Source: Desulfonatronovibrio sp. | GTDB taxonomy: Bacteria > Desulfobacterota > Desulfovibrionia > Desulfovibrionales > Desulfonatronovibrionaceae | Assembly (NCBI GenBank): GCA_003558575.1 | Contig: PWPY01000223.1 | Span: 1-22,292 of the forward strand | Reading direction: 5' to 3' | DNA length: 22,292 bases | Part shown: in pieces, positions 14,900 to 22,109 of the stretch | Numbering within the stretch: position 1 is the first letter of the stretch | How the letters are laid out: every line of letters begins with the position of its first letter | The notes under the pieces: generated by a model | Seen by the model: only the letters and a program-made list of their open reading frames with translations | What the model was told of the DNA's origin: nothing | The model's database searches: none | Program-made: the position numbers and the translations under genes

Positions 14900-16735
14900 A
14901 TGTTTGATTCCTTATTCCACAAAAATCCTGCCAGGCAGCATTATAATATCGATGATGTCGACAAACCAGAGCTGTTAAGGGAACTTTATCCTTATAACAA
15001 AATATGCAGGGTTTCCTTTGATGACTCATTTATTATGCCCAGGCCTCCAGAAAAAATATTTATTACTGACACTACTTTCAGGGATGGCCAGCAGGCCAGA
15101 CCACCTTTTTCAGTCCAGCAGATAGCGGACATATTCGAGCTGCTTCATAAACTGGCCGGGCATTCAGGATTGATACGCCAAAGTGAATTTTTTCTTTACT
15201 CTGACAAAGACAAAAAGGCTGTCCATGCCTGTCAGGATAAAGGATATAAATTTCCCGAAGTTACCGGATGGATCAGGGCCAACAAGGACGATCTGAAGCT
15301 GGTTAAAGAGATGGAACTAAAAGAAACCGGGATGCTCACCTCTGTCTCTTATTACCATATCTTTCTCAAGCTCGGTAAAACGCGCAAGCAGGCTGCTGAA
15401 GATTATCTAAGGCTTGTGGAAGCTGCCCTGGACTGGGATATAATACCAAGATGTCACTTTGAGGACATTACCAGGGCAGATATCTATGGGTTCTGTATCC
15501 CTCTGGCCCAGAAACTCATGGATCTTTCCAGACAGAAAGGACTACCTGTTAAAATAAGACTTTGCGATACCATGGGTTACGGAGTTCCATATCCAGGAGC
15601 CTCTCTGCCCCGAAGTGTTGCCAAGATAGTACGCACTTTTACTGATGAAGCCCAGGTTCCCAGTGAATGGCTGGAATGGCATGGTCATAATGACTTTCAT
15701 AAGGGCTTTATAAATGCTACTACAGCCTGGATTTACGGCTGTTCCGGAGTTAACGCCACTGTATTCGGATTTGGAGAAAGAACTGGCAATGCCCCCTTGG
15801 AAGCATTGATTATCGAATATATCTCCCTTACAGGAGACGATGATTCAGCATACACGCCTGCAATCACTGAAATGGCCAGATACTTTCAAAAAAATCTCAA
15901 TGTTGAGATCCCACCCAACTATCCTTTTGCTGGTCGCGATTTCAATGCCACGAGCGCAGGCATACATGTTGACGGTCTGTTAAAAAATGAAGAAATATAC
16001 AATATTTTCAACACTAAGCAGATTCTCCACAGAAATGTTCCAATAATTATTACAGACAAAACAGGTCGCTCCGGGGTGGCTTACTGGATAAATCACAACC
16101 TCAACCTTTCTGAAGAGCAAAAGGTAGATAAGCGCCATCCGGCTGTAGGGAAAATATATGATAAAATCATGCGCTCTTACGCCAAAGGCAGAACAACCAA
16201 TTTTTCCCATGAAGAAATGCAAAAACTGGTGCGCAGGTTCATTCCGGACCTCTTCCTGTCATCTTTTGAACAGCTTAAGGTACTGGCCAGTAAAGTTCTG
16301 GCAAATATTATGAAGGAACTTGCTGAGAACCCTTCCATGGCCACAATGGATAAGGACAATATTGACCTGGTACTCAATGACTTCCTGAGCGAGTACCCAT
16401 TTATTCAATATATGTATGTGACTGACATAAATGGTTGTTTGCTTACCTGGAATGTTAGTGATATTGGTGACTTATCAAAGTACAGACAGGTACCTTCAGG
16501 AGCAGATCTCTCAGACAGAGAATGGTTTATCCGGCCTGTCAAAACCGGAAAACTACATATCACTGATTTCTATAAATCGTACTTTACCGGAAAACTGTGC
16601 TTGACTGCTGCCACACCAATATTTACCACTGAAGACGAAATTGTAGGTATTCTTGGTGCAGACATCAGGTTTGACGAACTTGCAAAAATTCAGGAAGGCT
16701 TGGCTGACGATCAGGAAGTATCCCTGGACCATTAG
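14900..16735 (+). CDS. Re-citrate/homocitrate-synthase-like enzyme fused to a C-terminal PDC/Cache sensor domain
   Basis: Residues ~45-350 form an HMGL-like (isopropylmalate/homocitrate synthase superfamily) barrel that condenses acetyl-CoA with a 2-oxo acid. It shows D57 and R61 in T-D-T-T-F-R-D-G-Q-Q, metal histidines H261 and H263 in H-G-H-N-D, and G-E-R-T-G-N at 292-297. F-R-D-G-Q-Q-A-R-P-P-F and P-R-C-H-F-E-D-I-T-R-A-D recall the Re-citrate synthases of Clostridium kluyveri and Desulfovibrio, so citrate synthesis is my best guess. There is no LeuA leucine-binding domain. Instead residues ~455-605 look like a PDC/Cache domain: M-Y-V-T-D-I-N-G, R540-x-W542-F543, Y558 and D588. No membrane segment exists, so the sensor would be cytosolic. 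The ATG at 14900 has AGGAGG upstream; an earlier in-frame ATG at 14855 does not. Confidence 0.8.
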   Translation: MFDSLFHKNPARQHYNIDDVDKPELLRELYPYNKICRVSFDDSFIMPRPPEKIFITDTTFRDGQQARPPFSVQQIADIFELLHKLAGHSGLIRQSEFFLYSDKDKKAVHACQDKGYKFPEVTGWIRANKDDLKLVKEMELKETGMLTSVSYYHIFLKLGKTRKQAAEDYLRLVEAALDWDIIPRCHFEDITRADIYGFCIPLAQKLMDLSRQKGLPVKIRLCDTMGYGVPYPGASLPRSVAKIVRTFTDEAQVPSEWLEWHGHNDFHKGFINATTAWIYGCSGVNATVFGFGERTGNAPLEALIIEYISLTGDDDSAYTPAITEMARYFQKNLNVEIPPNYPFAGRDFNATSAGIHVDGLLKNEEIYNIFNTKQILHRNVPIIITDKTGRSGVAYWINHNLNLSEEQKVDKRHPAVGKIYDKIMRSYAKGRTTNFSHEEMQKLVRRFIPDLFLSSFEQLKVLASKVLANIMKELAENPSMATMDKDNIDLVLNDFLSEYPFIQYMYVTDINGCLLTWNVSDIGDLSKYRQVPSGADLSDREWFIRPVKTGKLHITDFYKSYFTGKLCLTAATPIFTTEDEIVGILGADIRFDELAKIQEGLADDQEVSLDH

Positions 16736-16744
16736 GAGAAAAAA

Positions 16745-17227
16745 ATGTCTAAAAAATTTATTTTACTGCTTTTGATAATGTTTATTGCCGGATGTGCCAA
16801 TATGCAGAGGTCATCCCCTGAAAACTCTTATGAGCCCTTGGAAACCTACCCGGTCGATGACCAGATCACTACTGGAGATGACGTTGCAGTTAACGACTCT
16901 CATCGTCATAGGTATTATGATTTTGATGATATTCCAATACCCAATGAGATGAAAATCGACACCAGCGAATCAATTTTATTTGAATCCCAGAATATAAAGG
17001 CAGGGTCACTTACTTTCACAGGAAGAGTAGACCCGGACTCTTTGTTCAGCTATTTTCAAGTGGCCATGCAGAATGAGGGCTGGAGAGCACTTAGTTATAT
17101 CAGATACGGGAGCTATATCCTGACTTTTGATAAACCAGGCAAGCTGTGCATAATCCGTATTATTGAAAGATCATTCAGGTCAGAACTCCAGATCTGGGTA
17201 TCTCCCAAAATATCCCCGGACAATTGA
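16745..17227 (+). CDS. Lipoprotein of unknown function
   Basis: The 160-aa product has a classic lipoprotein signal: K-K, a Leu/Ile core and lipobox I-A-G-C with C17 as the lipidated residue. After a Ser/Pro/Asp-rich linker (about 18-60) comes a compact domain with Y-D-F-D-D-I-P-I-P-N-E-M-K near residue 60, G-S-L-T-F-T-G-R-V near 92 and M-Q-N-E-G-W near 113. This layout is familiar from uncharacterised lipoproteins of Deltaproteobacteria, but I cannot name the family. TTAGGAG, overlapping the stop of the synthase gene, is the ribosome binding site, so the two genes are tightly coupled. The stop codon overlaps or nearly abuts coaBC. Confidence 0.8.
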   Translation: MSKKFILLLLIMFIAGCANMQRSSPENSYEPLETYPVDDQITTGDDVAVNDSHRHRYYDFDDIPIPNEMKIDTSESILFESQNIKAGSLTFTGRVDPDSLFSYFQVAMQNEGWRALSYIRYGSYILTFDKPGKLCIIRIIERSFRSELQIWVSPKISPDN

Positions 17228-17238
17228 TAAATAGAGCC

Positions 17239-18459
17239 ATGCTGCCGGATCATTACCCCATATTTCAAATATTCAGTGGCAAAAGAGTCCATCTTGGAAT
17301 CACCGGCAGTGTGGCGGCTTACAAATCTGTTGAACTGTGGAGGCTTTTGAATGAATCCATGATGGATGCCGGGGCCACCATTACTTCTTGCGCATCCCAG
17401 TTCATAGGCCCCATGAGCTTGAGCGCCCTTGGTGTGGATCCAGTTTACTCAGGCAATAAATGGGATCATTCAGATCCTTATCCCCATCTTTTTCCAGCTC
17501 ATTCTGCTCATGCCTTTGCTGTTATTCCCGCCACTGCCAATACCATGGCCAATGCTGCCCACGGATTGGCCCATGACCTGCTCTCTACACAAATTCTGGC
17601 CTATAACAGGCCTGTTCATTTCTTTCCGGCCATGAACCCAGACATGTGGTCCAATGCTGCAACCCAGGACAACGTCAAACTCCTGGATACACGTGGACAC
17701 CAGATAATCCTGCCCCATGAAGGCAAAGTGGCCTGTGGTGATGAAGGGCAGGGCAAATTGCCCCCTGTGCCGGCAATTTATTATCATATACTCAAGGCGC
17801 TCTCTCCCCAGGATCTTGCAGGGCAGTCAATACTGGTAACTGCCGGGCCTACCCACGAGTATTTCGATCTGGTCAGATATATAAGCAACCCATCTTCCGG
17901 TCGCATGGGCCTGGCCATAGCTCTGGCCTGCTGGCTTCGAGGAGCCCAGGTGTTTTTTGTTCATGGACCCATTGGTAAAATTTTTCCACTCCCTCAGTTT
18001 CACCTTTTACCTGTCACCTCTGCCCGGGACATGCTTTCTGCTTGCAGTTCTGTGTGGAACCAATGTGACAAGGGAATTTTTTCAGCCGCTGTATCAGACT
18101 TTGCGCCTGTTCCATGCACTGATCTTAAATTCAAAAAAACCGGTCTTGACTCAATGAAAATGGAGATGAACTCTAATCCGGATATTCTGGCAACCCTGTC
18201 CACAAAAAAGAATGCAAAACAGGTTACAGTCGGTTTTGCAGCTGAAGCTTCTGACCTTGAATTCAATGCAAGAGACAAGATGCAAAGGAAAAACCTGGAC
18301 ATTATTGTGGCCAACCTGGTCAGGACAGAACAGACTCCGTTTGGAAGTCCTGACAATGAGGTTCTGGTTATGGATAAAAAAGGAAGGACAGAGTCATGGC
18401 CTTCCCTTTCCAAGGCTCAGGTAGCCTGGAGGTTAGTCGATTGGTTCACCCTGATCTGA
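17239..18459 (+). CDS. coaBC: Bifunctional phosphopantothenoylcysteine decarboxylase/phosphopantothenate-cysteine ligase
   Basis: CoaBC performs two consecutive steps of coenzyme A synthesis: the ligase joins phosphopantothenate and cysteine, and the FMN-dependent decarboxylase yields 4'-phosphopantetheine. The CoaC half (about 10-180) shows I-T-G-S-V-A-A-Y-K, V-I-P-A-T-A-N-T, P-A-M-N-P-D-M-W and the cysteine flap A-C-G-D-E-G-Q-G-K. The CoaB half (about 190-400) shows V-T-A-G-P-T-H-E, I-S-N-P-S-S-G-R-M-G, A-A-V-S-D-F-A-P and D-L-K-F-K-K. Length (about 406 aa) is normal. I prefer the ATG at 17239; an in-frame TTG at 17224 would overlap the lipoprotein stop (TTGA) and add five residues. Neither has a strong ribosome binding site, so translation is probably coupled. 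Confidence 0.95.
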   Translation: MLPDHYPIFQIFSGKRVHLGITGSVAAYKSVELWRLLNESMMDAGATITSCASQFIGPMSLSALGVDPVYSGNKWDHSDPYPHLFPAHSAHAFAVIPATANTMANAAHGLAHDLLSTQILAYNRPVHFFPAMNPDMWSNAATQDNVKLLDTRGHQIILPHEGKVACGDEGQGKLPPVPAIYYHILKALSPQDLAGQSILVTAGPTHEYFDLVRYISNPSSGRMGLAIALACWLRGAQVFFVHGPIGKIFPLPQFHLLPVTSARDMLSACSSVWNQCDKGIFSAAVSDFAPVPCTDLKFKKTGLDSMKMEMNSNPDILATLSTKKNAKQVTVGFAAEASDLEFNARDKMQRKNLDIIVANLVRTEQTPFGSPDNEVLVMDKKGRTESWPSLSKAQVAWRLVDWFTLI

Positions 18460-19082
18460 ACTTTTATCAATCCACCCTCAAAAGTTTTGGCATTAAATAT
18501 GTTCTTGGGGCTTCAGTACGTCCAGAGCCTGCCCTCGTTCACACACCAGCCCCAACCAAAGTCCATCCGGTTAAAAAAAATAGACAGACAGAAAATTCGA
18601 ATGATAAAAAGAACAGTTTGTCCTCAATCTCAGAAATTGACAACGTCCAGCCTCATTTAATCAAATTTCTCAGGACTGCATATTCTGTCTGGACATATCT
18701 TAATTTGCCTGAAGATATAAAAAAGGGATTTACAACGCCGAGAGGAGAGTTATTATCTAATATAGTAAAAAATCTTGGCTGGAACAAACAGGCCTGTACC
18801 CTCTGGCCAGTTTCTGTTATAAATGACAGTGAGCCTGTTCCTGACCGGGATTTTTTTTACAGAGGCCTCAGGCAGATTAAACCTGCTTATATATTTATAT
18901 TTGGCTGCCAGGCCTTTAAGATTATCACAGAAGACAGGCTTGATTACAGGTACGGACAACAATATCTTGGGAATCACCAGTTAATCATACTCCCTGACAT
19001 TAATACCCTTTTACCTGACAACCGGATACTTAAAAACTTAGTCTGGAATATACTTAAACAATATACTCCACCTCAATACTGA
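18441..19082 (+). CDS. Divergent UDG-fold protein, possibly a HolD (DNA polymerase III psi)-like subunit
   Basis: I place the start at TTG 18441 because GGAGG (18428-18432) lies 8 bases upstream; an in-frame ATG at 18396 has no ribosome binding site. This gives 213 aa overlapping coaBC by 19 bases. The N-terminus L-K-S-F-G-I-K-Y-V-L-G resembles the chi-binding segment of HolD proteins (L-G-I-x-x-W/Y). A variable polar linker (about 30-75) follows. The C-terminal part (about 95-205) resembles the uracil-DNA glycosylase fold: E-L-L-S-N-I-V-K-N-L-G-W, L-W-P-V-S-V-I-N-D and Y-I-F-I-F-G-C-Q-A-F. The catalytic G-E-A-P-G and H-P-S motifs are absent, so a glycosylase is unlikely. This is a fold-level impression from reading and the HolD link is tentative. 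Confidence 0.65.
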   Translation: MVHPDLNFYQSTLKSFGIKYVLGASVRPEPALVHTPAPTKVHPVKKNRQTENSNDKKNSLSSISEIDNVQPHLIKFLRTAYSVWTYLNLPEDIKKGFTTPRGELLSNIVKNLGWNKQACTLWPVSVINDSEPVPDRDFFYRGLRQIKPAYIFIFGCQAFKIITEDRLDYRYGQQYLGNHQLIILPDINTLLPDNRILKNLVWNILKQYTPPQY

Positions 19083-19101
19083 TTATTACCACAGGCTTGA
19101 T

Positions 19102-20388
19102 ATGATAAAATATAAAATACTTATAATTACATCCATTCTGCTTTTATTTGCCTGGACCCTGTCTGCGGACACTGTCCAGCATAAAATCCTGACCGTGGAT
19201 ATTGATGGCCCCATAACACCGGCCCAGGAAGAACTTTTGGGCGATGCCCTGGCTAAGGCTTCTGACGAAGGTTTTATAAACCTAATTGTAAGGTTAGATA
19301 CTCCTGGAGGCCTGGCTGAATCCATGCGCAACATGGTCAAGCTTATTCTTAATGCTGATGTACCTGTTACCGTGTGGGTGGCTCCTGACGGAGCAAGGGC
19401 AGCTTCAGCCGGAGTTTTTCTGGTGGCTGCTGCAGACCTGGCTGTCATGAGCCCTCAATCCACCATTGGATCAGCTTCTCCAGTTGATATCTCAGGTAAA
19501 GATGCTCAAGACACCATGGCCCAAAAAATTGTCAATGACCTTTTGAGCCTGATTACTTCTGTAGCGAGAGAAAGGGGCAGAAATATTGAGTGGTATGAAG
19601 CAGCTGTCCTTGAAAGCGCTAACCTTGATGCTCAAGACGCTCTTCAATCCAGAGTTATCGACATTATCGCCGGATCACAGGAAGACCTGCTGAATCAGAT
19701 GGGCAAACGCGGGCTGGTAATCCATGGACAGGAAATTAATTTTGAGGCTGGGGATATTGAAATAGTCATATTTGAGCCAGGACTCAAATATAAGATTCTT
19801 TCCTGGTTACTGCACCCTCAAATCGCTTACCTGCTCTTTCTTGCTGGGATGGCAGGTCTGTTTTTTGAATTTTCCAATCCCGGGGCAATTTTTCCTGGTG
19901 TTGTAGGAGGATTCTGCCTTGTTTTAGGCCTGTACTCCCTGTCAGTACTGCCTACCAACGTCACTGGAATTCTTCTTTTAATTTTGGGCTTTATTTTTGT
20001 GCTGATTGAAATTAACGTGCCCACATTTGGCTTGCTTACTACGGCAGCTTTAATTAGCTTTTTCTTTGGCTCCTTGTTTTTATTTGACTCTGGATACCCA
20101 TATTTTCAATTACCTGCTATGACAATCATTCCAATTATAACGATACTTACACTGGTACTTGTCTTATTAGCCTATCTTATTGGCAAGTCCCAGATGTCCC
20201 CAACAACCGATGAGTCAGGAATTACCAATGATACTGTCAGGGTACTTGACTGGGAGGGCACCCGGGGAAAAGTCAAGGTACGCGGAGAAATATGGAATGC
20301 AAGATCTTCTGCTCCGGTAAGTCTTGAGCCAGAACAGGAAGTTCCCGTAGACAGAGTCGAAGGAATGACCATATACATAAAAACATAA
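19102..20388 (+). CDS. NfeD-family membrane serine protease (stomatin operon partner)
   Basis: This membrane-bound ClpP-class serine protease is of the NfeD1b/PH1510 type, which cleaves stomatin C-termini in the archaeal case studied. A signal peptide or anchor (residues 1-22) precedes the protease domain. The nucleophile S102 sits in A-R-A-A-S-A-G, and K142 in Q-K-I-V-N-D fits the catalytic lysine of the Ser-Lys dyad. About four to five membrane helices span 230-370, and a C-terminal NfeD OB-fold domain (about 380-428) has [12 protein letters not shown]. Length (428 aa) is typical. The slipin gene follows after 19 bases, the standard partner arrangement, and both likely act in membrane-quality or lipid-microdomain functions. 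Confidence 0.92.
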   Translation: MIKYKILIITSILLLFAWTLSADTVQHKILTVDIDGPITPAQEELLGDALAKASDEGFINLIVRLDTPGGLAESMRNMVKLILNADVPVTVWVAPDGARAASAGVFLVAAADLAVMSPQSTIGSASPVDISGKDAQDTMAQKIVNDLLSLITSVARERGRNIEWYEAAVLESANLDAQDALQSRVIDIIAGSQEDLLNQMGKRGLVIHGQEINFEAGDIEIVIFEPGLKYKILSWLLHPQIAYLLFLAGMAGLFFEFSNPGAIFPGVVGGFCLVLGLYSLSVLPTNVTGILLLILGFIFVLIEINVPTFGLLTTAALISFFFGSLFLFDSGYPYFQLPAMTIIPIITILTLVLVLLAYLIGKSQMSPTTDESGITNDTVRVLDWEGTRGKVKVRGEIWNARSSAPVSLEPEQEVPVDRVEGMTIYIKT

Positions 20389-20407
20389 TTTTTTTCAGGA
20401 GGTTTTC

Positions 20408-21202
20408 ATGCTTACTTACGCATTGCCCATTATTATTCTAGTAGTACTTTTTCTTATGAATGCTATTAGAATCCTCAACGAATACGAACGAGCAGTGGTA
20501 TTTCGATTGGGGCGTTTTCTCGATGTTAAGGGACCCGGACTCATCATACTCATTCCTGTCCTCGATAAAATGGTCAGGACTCAGCTCAGGATAGTAACCC
20601 TTGATGTTCCACATCAGGAAGTTATTACTCAGGACAACGTAAGTATCAAAGTCAGTGCTGTTGTATATTACCGCATTGTAGCTCCCAAAAGCTCCATCCT
20701 TGAGGTTGAAGATTTTCACTATGCCACATCACAGCTCTCCCAGACCACTCTTCGAAGCGTCTGCGGCGCTGCAGAACTTGATGAAATTTTATCCCAGCGC
20801 GATAAGCTTAATGCCAAAATCCAGTCCATCATCGATGAACAGACTGATGCCTGGGGCGTTAAAGTAACCTCTGTGGAAATTAAATACATTGACCTTCCCC
20901 AGGAGATGCAAAGAGCCATGGCCCGTCAGGCAGAAGCTGAAAGGGAAAGAAGGGCAAAGGTTATTGCGGCTGAAGGTGAATATCAGGCTGCTGCAAAGCT
21001 TGCTGATGCAGCCAGGATTATATCTGATTATCCTGCTGCCCTGCAGCTCAGATATTTACAGACAATGCTCCAGATGACTTCACAGGCAAATAACTCCACA
21101 GTCATCCCCATACCCATTGATATGTTCAGTGCCTTGAAAAATGTAATGGGTGCGCATCCTCAGATGCCCCCTGAAACTTCTTCGCCTGATAAGGCCCAAT
21201 AA
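20408..21202 (+). CDS. Slipin (SPFH/stomatin-family membrane protein)
   Basis: This stomatin-like scaffold protein has one N-terminal hydrophobic segment (about 4-20) and an SPFH/band-7 domain (about 22-180). Typical motifs are [25 protein letters not shown] and [16 protein letters not shown] charged helical segment ([13 protein letters not shown]) drives oligomerisation, followed by a hydrophobic C-terminal stretch with I-P-I-P, the part that NfeD-type proteases cut in Pyrococcus. AGGAGG (20397-20402) is a strong ribosome binding site. Next to the nfeD gene it forms the common nfeD-slipin unit. Confidence 0.95.
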   Translation: MLTYALPIIILVVLFLMNAIRILNEYERAVVFRLGRFLDVKGPGLIILIPVLDKMVRTQLRIVTLDVPHQEVITQDNVSIKVSAVVYYRIVAPKSSILEVEDFHYATSQLSQTTLRSVCGAAELDEILSQRDKLNAKIQSIIDEQTDAWGVKVTSVEIKYIDLPQEMQRAMARQAEAERERRAKVIAAEGEYQAAAKLADAARIISDYPAALQLRYLQTMLQMTSQANNSTVIPIPIDMFSALKNVMGAHPQMPPETSSPDKAQ

Positions 21203-21226
21203 GAGAGTGAGCAGGACGGTAAAGAA

Positions 21227-21514
21227 ATGGATTTCAAGACTTTAAAATCAGAACTTGAAAAGGTGTACGCAAACATTTCGCAACAAATCGACAACAACAG
21301 CATGCCTGAGGTTCAATCCCTGCAGGAATTCACAAGACTATCAAGGATGATGCCCATGTTAGCCGAAGATGAGTGGATAGGCGAGGCAGAGGATTTTGCC
21401 CACTTGGCCACCCAGCTTTTGCAGGCAGCCAAAAAAAATGATTTCAAGACAGTAGTTCAACTGGCAGACTCCTTGGATGATGCCCAGAGATTCTGTCACA
21501 AAACCTTCAGATAA
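21227..21514 (+). CDS. Small XXXCH-like protein
   Basis: The 95-aa protein is highly helical, with charged N-terminus (M-D-F-K-T-L-K-S-E-L-E-K), A-T-Q-L-L-Q-A-A-K near residue 65 and a C-terminal D-A-Q-R-F-C-H-K-T-F-R. The invariant-looking C-H close to the end and the preceding helical pattern match my memory of the XXXCH domain defined in the GAK system (with HprK-related kinases and an ATP-grasp protein) of Desulfovibrionales. No GAK kinase or ATP-grasp gene is visible here. It starts 24 bases after the slipin stop with a weak ribosome binding site and ends right at a strong terminator, so it closes the operon. The function of the family is unknown. Confidence 0.6.
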   Translation: MDFKTLKSELEKVYANISQQIDNNSMPEVQSLQEFTRLSRMMPMLAEDEWIGEAEDFAHLATQLLQAAKKNDFKTVVQLADSLDDAQRFCHKTFR

Positions 21515-21515
21515 T

Positions 21516-21556
21516 AAAACAGGTACTGACGATTAATAACCGTCAGTACCTGTTTT
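21516..21556 (+). terminator. Strong intrinsic terminator closing the nfeD-slipin operon
   Basis: AAAACAGGTACTGACG (21516-21531) pairs perfectly over 16 bp with CGTCAGTACCTGTTTT (21541-21556) around a 9-base loop. The right arm supplies the T-run. The stem begins 2 bases after the XXXCH-like stop codon, so translation to the end may affect folding. Confidence 0.85.
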
Positions 21557-21581
21557 GCGTTGAGTCATATTAAAAAGTCAT

Positions 21582-21613
21582 AAAAAAAGGGTTAAGCTGT
21601 ACTTGCTTAACCC
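21582..21613 (-). terminator. Intrinsic terminator of the tRNA-Pro gene
   Basis: Read on the minus strand, GGGTTAAGC (21613-21605) pairs with GCTTAACCC (21597-21589) over 9 bp around a 7-base loop and is followed by seven T (21588-21582). It lies 12 bases after the tRNA 3' end. Together with the terminator at 21516-21556 it separates two converging transcripts. Confidence 0.8.
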
Positions 21614-21624
21614 CTTATTCTTAC

Positions 21625-21701
21625 TGGTCGGGATGAGAGGATTTGAACCTCCGACCCCCTGAACCCCATTCAGGTGCGCTTCCAGGCTGCGCTACATCCC
21701 G
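21625..21701 (-). tRNA. tRNA-Pro (anticodon GGG)
   Basis: The minus strand folds into a complete cloverleaf of 77 bases including an encoded CCA. The acceptor stem is CGGGATG (21701-21695) with CATCCCG (21635-21629), discriminator A and CCA (21627-21625). The D stem is GCGC/GCGC. The anticodon stem CCTGA/TCAGG encloses loop ATGGGGT, whose anticodon GGG reads CCC/CCU proline codons. The T arm has GGAGG-TTCGAAT-CCTCT with one G-U pair. Own promoter and terminator are visible on this strand. Confidence 0.96.
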
Positions 21702-21712
21702 TAGAAGAGGGA

Positions 21713-21741
21713 CACTAATGTCCTGGCATTAGTTATGTCAA
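21713..21741 (-). promoter_or_regulatory. Likely tRNA-Pro promoter overlapping an inverted repeat
   Basis: On the minus strand a perfect TTGACA (21741-21736) lies about 35 bases before the tRNA 5' end; the -10 box is weak (ATTAGT or TTAGTG at 16-17 spacing). A perfect 7-bp dyad ACTAATG-TCCTGG-CATTAGT (21714-21733) fills the spacer and -10 region. Confidence 0.4.
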
Positions 21742-21805
21742 TGACTTTTTTGCAGCGATCCTTACATAAAACTTAAAAACTATCCCAAACCTATAAGGAG
21801 TAATA

Positions 21806-22030
21806 ATGCACATTTTTGCCGACGGACTTACCAAAGTCTCATTCTCCAACAACAATTTAAGAATCTGTCTTTTTCAAAATGGCCCAGATAATACAACCAT
21901 AGAATCTGGCACTCTCATCATCCCCATTAACCAGGCTGCAAACTTTATTAATTCCATGGCCAACAGCCTGACCACCCTCAACGAACAGATGAAGGCCCAG
22001 GCTCAGGATACACAGGGAGAACCCCAGTAG
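21806..22030 (+). CDS. Small protein of unknown function
   Basis: The 74-aa protein opens with M-H-I-F-A-D-G and alternates hydrophobic and polar residues as beta strands (K-V-S-F-S-N-N-N-L-R-I-C-L-F), then ends in a helix and a Gln-rich tail. AAGGAG with 5-6 bases of spacing before the ATG is a good ribosome binding site, which is the main support for coding. The layout (short beta region with S-N, then a helix ending in a conserved-looking N-E-Q-M-K) is loosely like DUF3467-type proteins, but I would not assign it. A weak terminator follows at 22045-22071. Confidence 0.65.
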   Translation: MHIFADGLTKVSFSNNNLRICLFQNGPDNTTIESGTLIIPINQAANFINSMANSLTTLNEQMKAQAQDTQGEPQ

Positions 22031-22044
22031 CCTTACTCCACAAT

Positions 22045-22071
22045 GGTGAGTCTGCTGCAATCACCTTTTTT
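22045..22071 (+). terminator. Weak intrinsic terminator candidate
   Basis: GGTGA (22045-22049) pairs with TCACC (22061-22065) over 5 bp around an 11-base loop, followed by six T (22066-22071). It lies 14 bases after the small gene. The stem is short, so it may be inefficient. Confidence 0.35.
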
Positions 22072-22109
22072 GTCAAAGCACAGGTTGAAAAAGCCCTTGT
22101 TTAGCAGGC

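Noticed and set aside
18396..18440. Upstream in-frame ATG of the HolD/UDG-like gene
   Set aside because: It has no ribosome binding site and lies deep in coaBC; TTG at 18441 has GGAGG at ideal spacing and the family-like N-terminus begins there.
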